7,429 bases of DNA, taken from DASWDH01 sp035318505. Lineage in GTDB: Bacteria; Myxococcota_A; Polyangia; Polyangiales; Polyangiaceae. The DNA lies in NCBI GenBank assembly GCA_035318505.1, contig DATHEQ010000244.1, positions 1-7,429 of the forward strand, written 5' to 3'. The notes under the pieces are model-generated. The model had not been told where the DNA came from, ran no database searches, and saw nothing but the letters and a program-made list of their open reading frames with translations. Position 1 is the stretch's first letter; each line of letters opens with the position of its first letter. Positions 1 through 6,962 of this stretch are shown here, in pieces. Made by a program: the position numbers and the translations under genes.

Positions 1-2
1 TG

Positions 3-983
3 CGTTTCATCGTGTCCGCCACCGAAGAGATTGCGGCGCACCAACGCAAAGGAATGCTGATCGTCCTCGAGTCGACGACCTATCCGGGCACCACCCGCGA
101 AGTCCTCGTCCCCAAGCTGACCCGCGGTTACGAGATCGGCAAAGACGTCTTTGTCGCCTTTTCACCGGAACGCGTCGACCCCGGCAATACGCGCTACCAC
201 ACCCGCAATACGCCCAAGGTCATCGGCGGGACCACCCCGGCGTGCCTCGAAGTCGCCCAGGCGCTCTACGCCCGCATCATCGACACCGTCGTACCGGTGA
301 CGAGCACCGACAGCGCGGAGATGGTCAAGCTGCTCGAGAACACGTTCCGCGCCGTCAACATCGCGCTCGTCAACGAAGTGGCCATGATGTCGCGGCGCCT
401 CGGTATCGACGCTTGGGAGGTCATTCACGCGGCGGCTACCAAGCCCTTCGGCTTCATGCCCTTTTATCCGGGCCCCGGCTTGGGGGGACATTGCATCCCG
501 GTCGACCCGCTCTACCTCTCTTGGAAACTGCGCACCCTGAAGTTCCAAGCCCGCTTCATCGAGCTCGCCGACGCCATCAACAGCGCGATGCCCGAATACG
601 TCGTGTCGCGCGTGACCGACGCCCTCAATAACCAGAAGAAGGCGGTGCGGGGCGCCAAGATCCTCGTGGCGGGTGTCGCCTACAAGCCCGACGTCTCCGA
701 CGTGCGCGAGTCCCCCGCCTTCGACGTGATCGCCGGTCTCTTGCGGCTCGGCGGTGAGGTGGCGTACGTGGATCCGCACGTACCCGAGATCGACGAAGCG
801 GGGCCGAAGCTGCACAGCGTCTCGCCTTTCGCGAGCTTCGCCCCTTACGACGCCGTCGTCATCATCACCCATCACCGCGCGTTCGACTACGAGCGCATGC
901 TGCGCGAAGCTCCGCTCATCGTCGATACCCGCGATGCCCTGCGCGGCGTGGCCGGCGACCGCAACAAGGTCGTCACGCTCTAG
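3..983 (+). CDS. nucleotide-sugar dehydrogenase, UDP-GlcNAc/UDP-Glc 6-dehydrogenase type (5'-partial)
   Basis: Cytosolic NAD-dependent enzyme that oxidises C6 of a UDP-sugar to the uronic acid, usually for capsule, O-antigen or exopolysaccharide precursors. The reading frame is open at the left edge (first full codon at nt 3), so about 100 N-terminal residues, including the GxGxxG dinucleotide-binding loop, lie outside. The GTG at nt 12 is internal, because family homology (VLESTTYPGTT) already runs through this region. Numbering from nt 3, the conserved KLLENTFR helix starts at K109. The catalytic cysteine is C164 in GGHCIPVDP, and the C-terminal domain has GVAYKPD at 224-230 followed by DVRESPA. 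PFGFMPFYPGPGLGGHC and the SARFIELA-like QARFIELA segment are closer to WbpA-type UDP-N-acetylhexosamine dehydrogenases than to plain UDP-glucose dehydrogenases, but substrate cannot be fixed from this fragment. Its stop TAG is one base from the stop of the opposite-strand reductase. Family assignment is firm; the substrate is inference. Confidence 0.95.
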   Translation, partial: RFIVSATEEIAAHQRKGMLIVLESTTYPGTTREVLVPKLTRGYEIGKDVFVAFSPERVDPGNTRYHTRNTPKVIGGTTPACLEVAQALYARIIDTVVPVTSTDSAEMVKLLENTFRAVNIALVNEVAMMSRRLGIDAWEVIHAAATKPFGFMPFYPGPGLGGHCIPVDPLYLSWKLRTLKFQARFIELADAINSAMPEYVVSRVTDALNNQKKAVRGAKILVAGVAYKPDVSDVRESPAFDVIAGLLRLGGEVAYVDPHVPEIDEAGPKLHSVSPFASFAPYDAVVIITHHRAFDYERMLREAPLIVDTRDALRGVAGDRNKVVTL

Positions 984-984
984 A

Positions 985-2649
985 TCACACTGCCCCGGGG
1001 GCCGCCGAGAGCCCCACCTTCCCAAGCGCATCGGCGCCAACGCGCGCCACGAAATCCCGAAACGATTCGCCGCTGCCGCGTTCGCCCAGATAAAACCGGG
1101 CGATCGCCGCCACCACGGCCGGCGTTTGCTCCTCGGGGATACGTCCGGAGATGCGCGACCCCACGCGAGCTCCCTCTCCGCACCCGCCGCCCACGCGCAG
1201 CGAGTAGTGCGGTCGCTCCACGCCATCCTTGCCGGTCACCATGAGGCCGGTCATGCCGATGTCACCGACCTGATGTTGGCCGCATGCGTTGGGGCATCCC
1301 GAGATCTTGATCTCGAAACGCCCTACCTCGGCCACCACGTCCTGGCCCTCTTGGCGCGTCGTCCCCTCCTCGAGGTGCTCGCGAATGAGCGACGCCACGC
1401 CCATGCTCTTGGTGATAGCGAGCGAGCAGTAGTCCGTGCCTGGGCAGCTGACGACGTCGGTGATGTGCAGTGCATCCGCTTCGCCCAGCCCAATCGCCAC
1501 CACCGCACGAAAGAGCGCATAGAGCCGGCGCGAAGGGATGAAGCGCAGGAGCAAGTTTTGCTGGTTGGTGGCGCGCACGGTTCCGTTGCCGAATTCGCGC
1601 GACAGTGCAGCGATGGAACGCAGCTGCTCGGCCGACGCATCGCCGAGAGGCAGCTTGATGATCGCGGCGTGATAGCCGTGCTGCGTCTGGGCCATCGCGT
1701 TGGTGCGCTTCCAGCGCGCGAACGCGCCGTCGCCGATGGGCTCGCCGGGCTCCGCAGGTTGGGGCGTTGGTTCACGGTATTCGCTGATGTAGCCGGCCTG
1801 CGTCTCGCGCAGCGCGGCTCCCCGTTCGCAGAGAACAACCTGCAGCTCGGCGTCGAGACGGCGCAAAAACTCAGCCTCGCCGAGCGCGCGCAGCAGGAAC
1901 TTCATGCGATTCTTCTTGCGGTTTTTGCGCTCGCCGTCGCGAAAGTACACCCGCACGATCGCTTCGCACGCGGCGAGCAAGTCGGCTTCGGCAATGAAGT
2001 CGAGCCAAGCGTGCGCGATCTCGGGCGTGGAACCGAGGCCTCCCGCCACGTAGAGCGCGAAGCCGCGCCCACGATCGGTCACGCGTGCAAAGAGACCGAT
2101 GTCGTTGATCATGACTTGCGCTTCGTCGCGCACGCTGCCGGAAATTCCTATTTTGAATTTTCGCGGCAGCTTCAGGTTCATCTCGTGGAAGAGAAAATGC
2201 TGCGTGATGGCATGGGCGTGCGGCGTGACGTCGAATACCTCGTCTTCGAGAATGCCGCCGTAGGGTGAGGCGGTGACGTTGCGAACGCTGTCGGCGCACG
2301 CGCCCACCGTGGTCACGCCGGCCTGCGCCAGGAGTGCCGCCGTTTCGACCGAATCCTCGAGCTCCAGGTAGTGGACCTGGATGTCCTGCCGCACCGTGAC
2401 GTGCGCGCTTCCCCGTCCCCAACGCGCCGTCACCTCGGCGATGGCGTCCAGTTGATCCGCCGTCAGAACGCCGCCGGGGATCTTGATGCGCTGCATGTGC
2501 TTCACGTGCGGGAGCTGGGCGTAAACGCCCATGCCCAGCCTGAGTGGCCGAAACTGCTCGGCAGTGAGCTCCCCTGCGCGGTAACGCGCGATGTTGGACG
2601 CGAGACGGGCAATGGCCTCGTCCTGCAGCCGGCTTCTTTCGTGGGCCAA
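985..2649 (-). CDS. siroheme [4Fe-4S] sulfite (or nitrite) reductase
   Basis: Assimilatory six-electron reductase of 554 residues, most likely sulfite to sulfide, in the cytosol. The usual two ferredoxin-like and two catalytic half-domains are present. The first half holds MQRIKIPGG (52-60), TVRQDI (85-90), SVRNVTASP (121-129) and LPRKFK (161-166). The iron-sulfur/siroheme cysteines are C402 and C408 (CPGTDYC, CX5C) and C452 and C456 (CPNAC, CX3C); C456 should bridge the cluster to siroheme. The Lys-Phe-Lys in PRKFK matches sulfite reductases (E. coli CysI K215/K217), whereas plant-type nitrite reductases have PRKWN; this favours sulfite. No flavoprotein domain is fused or adjacent, so electrons probably come from ferredoxin or an unlinked partner. 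The start is TTG, chosen because GGAGG lies 5 nt upstream and the protein starts where family homology begins. It is divergent from the hydrolase-CGS operon, which fits a sulfur role. Nitrite reduction is not excluded. Confidence 0.93.
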   Translation of the reverse strand: MAHERSRLQDEAIARLASNIARYRAGELTAEQFRPLRLGMGVYAQLPHVKHMQRIKIPGGVLTADQLDAIAEVTARWGRGSAHVTVRQDIQVHYLELEDSVETAALLAQAGVTTVGACADSVRNVTASPYGGILEDEVFDVTPHAHAITQHFLFHEMNLKLPRKFKIGISGSVRDEAQVMINDIGLFARVTDRGRGFALYVAGGLGSTPEIAHAWLDFIAEADLLAACEAIVRVYFRDGERKNRKKNRMKFLLRALGEAEFLRRLDAELQVVLCERGAALRETQAGYISEYREPTPQPAEPGEPIGDGAFARWKRTNAMAQTQHGYHAAIIKLPLGDASAEQLRSIAALSREFGNGTVRATNQQNLLLRFIPSRRLYALFRAVVAIGLGEADALHITDVVSCPGTDYCSLAITKSMGVASLIREHLEEGTTRQEGQDVVAEVGRFEIKISGCPNACGQHQVGDIGMTGLMVTGKDGVERPHYSLRVGGGCGEGARVGSRISGRIPEEQTPAVVAAIARFYLGERGSGESFRDFVARVGADALGKVGLSAAPGAV

Positions 2650-2654
2650 GTTTG

Positions 2655-2659
2655 CCTCC
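2655..2659 (-). promoter_or_regulatory. ribosome-binding site GGAGG of the sulfite reductase gene
   Basis: On the minus strand the sequence reads GGAGGCAAACTTG: a full anti-16S match followed by 5 nt and then TTG at 2649-2647. This decides the otherwise doubtful TTG as start codon. No ATG or GTG in the same frame is placed as well relative to a ribosome-binding site. Confidence 0.75.
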
Positions 2660-2671
2660 GTGACAGCGCGA

Positions 2672-2688
2672 CCGGGGCGCGACCCCGG
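2672..2688 (-). other. GC-rich stem-loop in the reductase mRNA leader
   Basis: CCGGGG (2672-2677) and CCCCGG (2683-2688) form a perfect 6-bp stem with a 5-nt loop. It lies between the predicted transcription start (near 2698) and the GGAGG site, ending 12 nt before the latter. No T-run follows on either strand, so it does not look like an intrinsic terminator. It may influence leader stability or translation, or be a regulator-binding palindrome; that is inference. Confidence 0.4.
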
Positions 2689-2704
2689 CCAGGATCCTTT
2701 CGCG

Positions 2705-2732
2705 ATTATTCTCCCCTTTTCCGACCTGTCAA
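2705..2732 (-). promoter_or_regulatory. sigma70-type promoter for the sulfite reductase gene
   Basis: The minus strand carries a perfect -35 TTGACA (2732-2727), a 16-nt spacer, and a -10 AATAAT (2710-2705, 5 of 6 to TATAAT). Transcription would start near 2698, giving a leader of about 50 nt before the TTG at 2649. The region is locally AT-rich in an otherwise GC-rich window. The divergent hydrolase gene begins 64 bp to the right, so its own promoter would have to overlap or lie very close; I see only a weak AAGAAT (2736-2741) on the plus strand with no matching -35. Confidence 0.6.
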
Positions 2733-2795
2733 GTAAAGAATAGGCCGCATGTGGGGGACCGTGGGCGGGGGGCGCATGCTAGGATCCGGCCCTTC

Positions 2796-3490
2796 ATGCC
2801 GCCTTCCGCCGAGTTACCGCCTCCGCCCGCGAAGCCCGAGCTCCCTCCCGAAGTTCATATCCGCGGCGAAGAAGAGGTGGCTTTTCGCACCGAGGACGGC
2901 CTGCTCATCGAGGCGCGCGGCTATTTCCCGGCGACGGCCGAGCGCGCCGTCGTCCTCTGTCACCCACATCCGCTCTACGGGGGCACCTTCAACAACGCCA
3001 TCGTCGTGTCCGTCGCCAAACGGCTGCTCGAAAGCGCGCCAGAGAAAGTGGCGTGGCTGCGTCTGAACTACCGCAGCGTCGGGCGCAGCGAAGGAACATA
3101 CGATGCCGCCACCCGCGAGGTGCTGGACGTCCTCGGCGCGTTCGGCGAGATTCGCCATCGGGCGCGGGGAACCAAGGTGGGGATCATGGGGTATTCGTTC
3201 GGCGCGGGGGTCGCCTACCGTGCGGCAATTCGCGACGGAAACATTGATCGCATTTGTTTGGTCGCGCCGACGCTGCGCATGATGCGCGATCAAATCGGGG
3301 AGTACAGCGGCCCGGTCCAGATCATCGCGGCGTCGAACGACGAGTTCGCGAGCGTGGAAGAAACGACGGAGCTCGCGCAGAAGCTGGGCGCCCCCGTGCA
3401 CCTCATCGACGGCGCCGATCATTTCTTCGTTCGCTACCGGCGCGAAGTAGCAAGCGTGGTGCTGCGCTTTCTGGCGCCCGAGATCACGGC

Positions 3491-3494
<4 letters not shown>
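2796..3494 (+). CDS. small alpha/beta hydrolase (COG2945-like)
   Basis: Serine hydrolase fold of 232 residues, cytosolic, with no signal peptide. From the ATG at 2796 it has a proline-rich N-terminus (2-18), the family signature HPHPLYGG at 56-63, a LNYRSVGRSEG strand-turn (91-100 region), nucleophile S134 in GYSFGAG, probable acid D182 in SNDEF, and catalytic H209 in GADHFF. HPHPLYGG plus RxVGRSEG is typical of the COG2945 hydrolases, whose substrates are mostly unknown (esterase or thioesterase activity is plausible). An in-frame GTG at 2751 would add 15 residues (GDRGRG...) that look unrelated to the family; ATG at 2796 with AGGA 11 nt upstream is preferred, though that site is weak. Its stop overlaps the start of the cystathionine gamma-synthase gene (ATGA), so the two are almost certainly co-transcribed and co-translated. 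Fold is confident; substrate unknown. Confidence 0.9.
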
Positions 3495-4717
<1,223 letters not shown>

Positions 4718-4732
4718 CGATCGCCCGGCCTT

Positions 4733-5740
4733 TTACTTCTCGCGCGTGATGTCGACGAACTCCCACGCTTGATTGAGCCCGCCGTTGCACGTGTAGATCT
4801 GGATGTTGGTGAGATCAGCGGTGCGCGCCGAGTCGACATCGACGCATTTTCCGCTGTTGGGGTTGACCATCGTGTAAAAGCCGGCGCTGTCGGTAAGTTT
4901 GAGCGCGTAGATCTGCGCCACGGTGTTGTTGCAAGCGTAAAGAGCGACGTTGGTACCGTCGGACGTGCCCGAGTCTTTTACATCGACGCACTTGTTGGTC
5001 GCAGGATGGATGATGATGTAGCTCGTAGGCGTCACCGCCTGAAGACGGAACTGCTGCGACGTGCTGCCATCGCAGATAAACTGGACGATGTTGGTGCCGT
5101 CGAAGGGGAGGTTGCCGAGCACGGTCATGCATTTTCCGCTGTGCTGAGCGATGATGTTGTAATAGACGCCGACGATTGGCCCTCCGTCGGGTGTAGCGCC
5201 GCGTCGATCGGGATCGGCATCGATGCCGGCATTGATGTCCGCCACCGGGCCATCGATGGACGAATCGGAATCGACTGCGCCATCGGCGTCAGGAGGAACA
5301 CCGCTGCGATCGGGGACGACGTCGATCGCACCTCCGCCGAGATCGACGCTGGCGTCGAGCACCTGACTGTCCGGCGCGGCCGCTTCGGCGTCGCTCCGCA
5401 CGCCGGTGTCGCTTCGATCGGCGTCGAGGCTGGCATCGGTGCCTGCTTTGCCGCCTGTACCGCCCTCGCCTCCGGACCCGTCGCCATCGAGCTCGCCCGC
5501 GTCTTCTTCGGTGCCGCCGTCCGTTTCGCCCGGTCCGCTGCCGTCGCTGGAGGCCGCTCCCCCCACGCCGCTCGGCGAGTCGCGACGTCCACCGCTCCCG
5601 CTCGCAACGTCCTTCGCTCCTGCCTCGTGTACATCGGAGAGCCCGTCGTCGTAGATGGAGCAAGCTAGCGGCCCCGCGAGCACCGCGAGCCATGCCAGTT
5701 GCTGGACCCGGTTCCGACGACCGGTTCGAAGGAGGCGCAA
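4733..5740 (-). CDS. secreted probable lipoprotein with acidic linker and ricin-B lectin domain
   Basis: 335 residues with three parts. Residues 1-27 are a signal peptide: Arg-rich start, hydrophobic LAWLAVLAG, then PLAC with C27 as likely lipidation site. The lipobox is imperfect (Pro at -3). Residues 28-188 are low-complexity, rich in Asp, Gly, Ser and Ala, probably a flexible stalk. Residues 190-332 are a beta-trefoil ricin-B/CBM13 domain of three repeats. Each repeat has two cysteines exactly 19 apart (C204/C223, C251/C270, C299/C318), expected to form one disulfide per repeat, followed by a QxW-type motif: QQF (229), QIY (276) and QAW (324). Only the last is canonical. The CVDV aspartate is present in repeats 2 and 3 but is Thr (CMTV) in repeat 1. 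It likely binds carbohydrate at the cell surface; no catalytic domain is present. The start is TTG at 5740: an in-frame TAA lies 12 nt upstream of it and no ATG or GTG precedes the signal peptide. It converges on the CGS gene with a 15-bp gap. Confidence 0.85.
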   Translation of the reverse strand: MRLLRTGRRNRVQQLAWLAVLAGPLACSIYDDGLSDVHEAGAKDVASGSGGRRDSPSGVGGAASSDGSGPGETDGGTEEDAGELDGDGSGGEGGTGGKAGTDASLDADRSDTGVRSDAEAAAPDSQVLDASVDLGGGAIDVVPDRSGVPPDADGAVDSDSSIDGPVADINAGIDADPDRRGATPDGGPIVGVYYNIIAQHSGKCMTVLGNLPFDGTNIVQFICDGSTSQQFRLQAVTPTSYIIIHPATNKCVDVKDSGTSDGTNVALYACNNTVAQIYALKLTDSAGFYTMVNPNSGKCVDVDSARTADLTNIQIYTCNGGLNQAWEFVDITREK

Positions 5741-5808
5741 AGTCGACGCACCTTAATTTACTACGGGGAAACTTATGCGGACCGCTGCCCTCGCCCCGGC
5801 CCTCAAAG

Positions 5809-5839
5809 CGAGCGAAACTCGGTTCGGCACAATCCGAAC
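5809..5839. repeat. two adjacent small stem-loops
   Basis: The first is CGAG (5809-5812), loop CGAAA, CTCG (5818-5821). Directly abutting is GTTCGG (5822-5827), loop CACAAT, CCGAAC (5834-5839). All arms pair perfectly. They lie about 70-100 bp upstream of the lipoprotein TTG and could be RNA structure in its leader or an operator. Arms this short can arise by chance in GC-rich DNA. Confidence 0.35.
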
Positions 5840-5894
5840 ACGTGCGTCATCCTGGACCATCCCCAGCGGAAACTCAACATGCCCAAAAGCGCCT

Positions 5895-5909
5895 GAACTG
5901 GCGCAGTTC
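5895..5909. repeat. 15-bp palindrome GAACTG-GCG-CAGTTC
   Basis: Perfect 6-bp arms around a 3-bp centre. The form, a compact near-symmetric palindrome in an intergenic region, is what dimeric repressor operators look like. The outer GAAC/GTTC halves are 7 bp apart, which differs from the 4-bp spacing of Gram-positive LexA boxes. It could equally form a hairpin with a triloop in RNA. No bound protein can be named. Confidence 0.35.
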
Positions 5910-5999
5910 CGGATGTTGCGGCCATTGTTTCGGTCGTGTTTCGTCACCCGAACTACGTGAAACGAAGAGGTGCTGCGGTCGATCGAGGGAGGAAAGCAG

Positions 6000-6035
6000 A
6001 TGAGCAAGCACGATGGCGTGGGTCAGCTTGGCTGA
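6000..6035 (+). other. 11-codon ORF behind a consensus Shine-Dalgarno (possible microprotein or chance)
   Basis: GGGAGGAAA precedes an ATG at 6000, with GGAGG at 5988-5992 and 7 nt spacing, an ideal ribosome site. The frame reads MSKHDGVGQLG and stops at TGA 6033-6035, inside the inverted repeat at 6008-6048. It could be a leader peptide, the remnant start of a lost gene, or accidental: on the minus strand the same bases are a pyrimidine-rich tract after the DUF1684 hairpin. No plus-strand gene follows that it could attenuate, since DUF1684 runs the other way. Confidence 0.2.
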
Positions 6036-6048
6036 CCGCAATGCGTGC
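6008..6048 (-). terminator. stem-loop just after the DUF1684 stop, possible terminator
   Basis: A perfect 7-bp stem GGTCAGC (6021-6027)/GCTGACC (6031-6037) with a TTG triloop sits inside an outer 5-bp pairing GCACG (6008-6012)/CGTGC (6044-6048), with an unpaired internal loop between. It begins 2 nt after the DUF1684 stop codon at 6051. No T-run follows on the minus strand, only a pyrimidine-rich tract, so it is either a U-less terminator of the kind common in high-GC bacteria or a 3'-end stabilising structure. Confidence 0.4.
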
Positions 6049-6050
6049 AA

Positions 6051-6896
6051 TCAAAGCGATATGGGGCGTTTTTCGCCCGCTTCGATTCGCAGGGCGAGCT
6101 CGTTCTCGGGCGGCGGCAGCGGGCATACGGCATAGGGCGTAAACGCACATGGCGGATTGAACGCCTTGTTGAAGTCGAGGAGGACACGCCCCTCTTGCGC
6201 CGGCGGCGCGTAAAGAAAGCGGCCCGCGCCATACGTTTCGTCACGGCTCGTGCGATCTCGAAAGAGGACGAAGAGCCGCTCTTCGCGACTCTCGAAGAAC
6301 GGCAAGAGGCTCGCGCGCTGGCCATCTTTTTCGAAGTGGGCGACGCCGGGACAGAGGTAAGTTTGCATTGCCCCGTCGCCGTCTTCGATTGCCATTTCCT
6401 TGGCACTCGCAAAAGGTTCGAGGCGCGCGACGATGCGCCAGTCCGCGTCGATTGGGTAAGCAGGAATACCCGGGAAAGACTTGCGGCCCGGGCTCTCCGC
6501 ATCGCGAATGCGGAGGGCGAACGATGCGCCGCGCTGCACGAGCTGAAACGTCAGCGTCCCGAAGGTCACCTCGTCGGGCGCTCCGAGCACATTCGAGCGA
6601 AGCTCGACCGAACGCACACGTTGACCGCGCGCGAACACCTCGGCGTCCCCCTCCACATCGAGGCGCACGCCGCCAGCCGTAACGGTGACCGTAGCGAGCT
6701 TCGCCGGCGCGCGCCCCTCGGGCAGCGGGATGTCCGACCCGACGGCGGCGCCGAGCGAATGGCGCCCTTGCGCGAGCCACACCTTGCCGATCAAAGTGAG
6801 CCACCCGCGCTCGCCTTGGAGACGCGCGAGGCGCGCCTCGCGATGCGACTGCACGTCTTTTTCGAGCTCCTCGCGCGTGATCGTGTCGAAGGTCAT
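6051..6896 (-). CDS. DUF1684 domain protein (COG3358-like)
   Basis: Protein of 281 residues from the ATG at 6896; no signal peptide or membrane segment, so probably cytosolic. It matches the DUF1684 family along its length: GWLTLIGKVWL near the N-terminus (31-41), RKSFPGIPAYPID (138-150) and the C-terminal signature ETYGAGRFLY (220-229) followed by LDFNKAFNPPC (240-250) and PYAVCPLPPPEN (254-265). The family has no settled biochemical function, so none is claimed. An in-frame GTG at 6923 would add 9 residues (VSSSPDEEP). I prefer the ATG because the only good -35 (TTGACA, 6950-6945) would place its -10 over that GTG, and because purine-rich GATGAAGAA precedes the ATG. Neither start has a strong ribosome site. 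It is divergent from the DUF3052 gene across a 66-bp gap, and a stem-loop follows its stop. Confidence 0.88.
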   Translation of the reverse strand: MTFDTITREELEKDVQSHREARLARLQGERGWLTLIGKVWLAQGRHSLGAAVGSDIPLPEGRAPAKLATVTVTAGGVRLDVEGDAEVFARGQRVRSVELRSNVLGAPDEVTFGTLTFQLVQRGASFALRIRDAESPGRKSFPGIPAYPIDADWRIVARLEPFASAKEMAIEDGDGAMQTYLCPGVAHFEKDGQRASLLPFFESREERLFVLFRDRTSRDETYGAGRFLYAPPAQEGRVLLDFNKAFNPPCAFTPYAVCPLPPPENELALRIEAGEKRPISL

Positions 6897-6944
6897 TGGT
6901 TCTTCATCCGGTGACGAGCTCACGCCTAGCGCTCACGGTCGCCG

Positions 6945-6950
6945 TGTCAA
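6945..6950 (-). promoter_or_regulatory. candidate -35 element (TTGACA) for the DUF1684 gene
   Basis: A perfect TTGACA on the minus strand, with TAGGCG (6928-6923) after a 16-nt spacer as the best -10, matching TATAAT at only 2 of 6 positions. If used, the transcript would start near 6916 and give about 20 nt of leader before the ATG at 6896. The weak -10 suggests an activator, another sigma factor, or chance. Confidence 0.3.
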
Positions 6951-6954
6951 GAGG
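6951..6954 (+). promoter_or_regulatory. ribosome-binding site GAGG for the DUF3052 gene
   Basis: AGAGGG with the GAGG core 8 nt before the TTG at 6963 supports that start. The alternative in-frame TTG at 7005 has only AAGAAG upstream. Confidence 0.45.
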
Positions 6955-6962
6955 GCGGCAGG

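Larger units (their letters stand above)
5741..6050. other. non-coding interval of about 310 bp with several inverted repeats
   Basis: This lies between the stop of the DUF1684 gene and the TTG of the lectin lipoprotein gene, both on the minus strand. Short frames run through it, but none has recognisable protein features or steady G/C third-position bias. It holds an AT-rich patch (about 5751-5775) next to the lipoprotein start, where its promoter would be expected; TAAATT and CATAAG on the minus strand are only weak -10 candidates and no -35 is clear. It also holds the inverted repeats at 5809-5839, 5895-5909 and 6008-6048. Function unknown: promoter/leader of the lipoprotein gene, or a small RNA, are both possible. 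Confidence 0.6.

Noticed and set aside
992..1002. GCCC/GGGC inverted repeat just after the dehydrogenase stop
   Set aside because: Very short, no T-run, and it encodes the C-terminal residues of the reductase; not convincing as a terminator.
162..1226. A 354-codon minus-strand frame over the dehydrogenase
   Set aside because: Shadow of a well-conserved gene; its translation is low-complexity His/Arg/Asp-rich without motifs.
754..2268. A 504-codon plus-strand frame across the sulfite reductase gene
   Set aside because: It is antisense to a gene with clear siroheme motifs and has no recognisable domain; long antisense frames are usual in GC-rich DNA.
4718..4732. 15-bp gap between the convergent CGS and lectin genes as a terminator site
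   Set aside because: Only a GGCC palindrome and four Ts; no stem able to form a terminator hairpin.
4769..5668. A 299-codon plus-strand frame over the lectin lipoprotein
   Set aside because: The opposite strand has a signal peptide and three cysteine-paired trefoil repeats; this frame's repetitive Ile/Asp/Gly text mirrors the low-complexity linker.
5720..5730. GGTTCGAA resembling a tRNA T-loop
   Set aside because: The flanking bases cannot form a T-stem on either strand and no acceptor or anticodon arm is present; it lies in the lipoprotein signal-peptide coding region.
5899..5919. TGGC ... TTGC resembling a sigma54 promoter
   Set aside because: The GG and GC elements are 18 bp apart instead of 12.
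5775..5960. 61-codon plus-strand ORF after GGGGAA in the intergenic gap
   Set aside because: The start looks plausible, but after about a dozen codons third-position G/C bias is lost and no motif is seen; probably chance.
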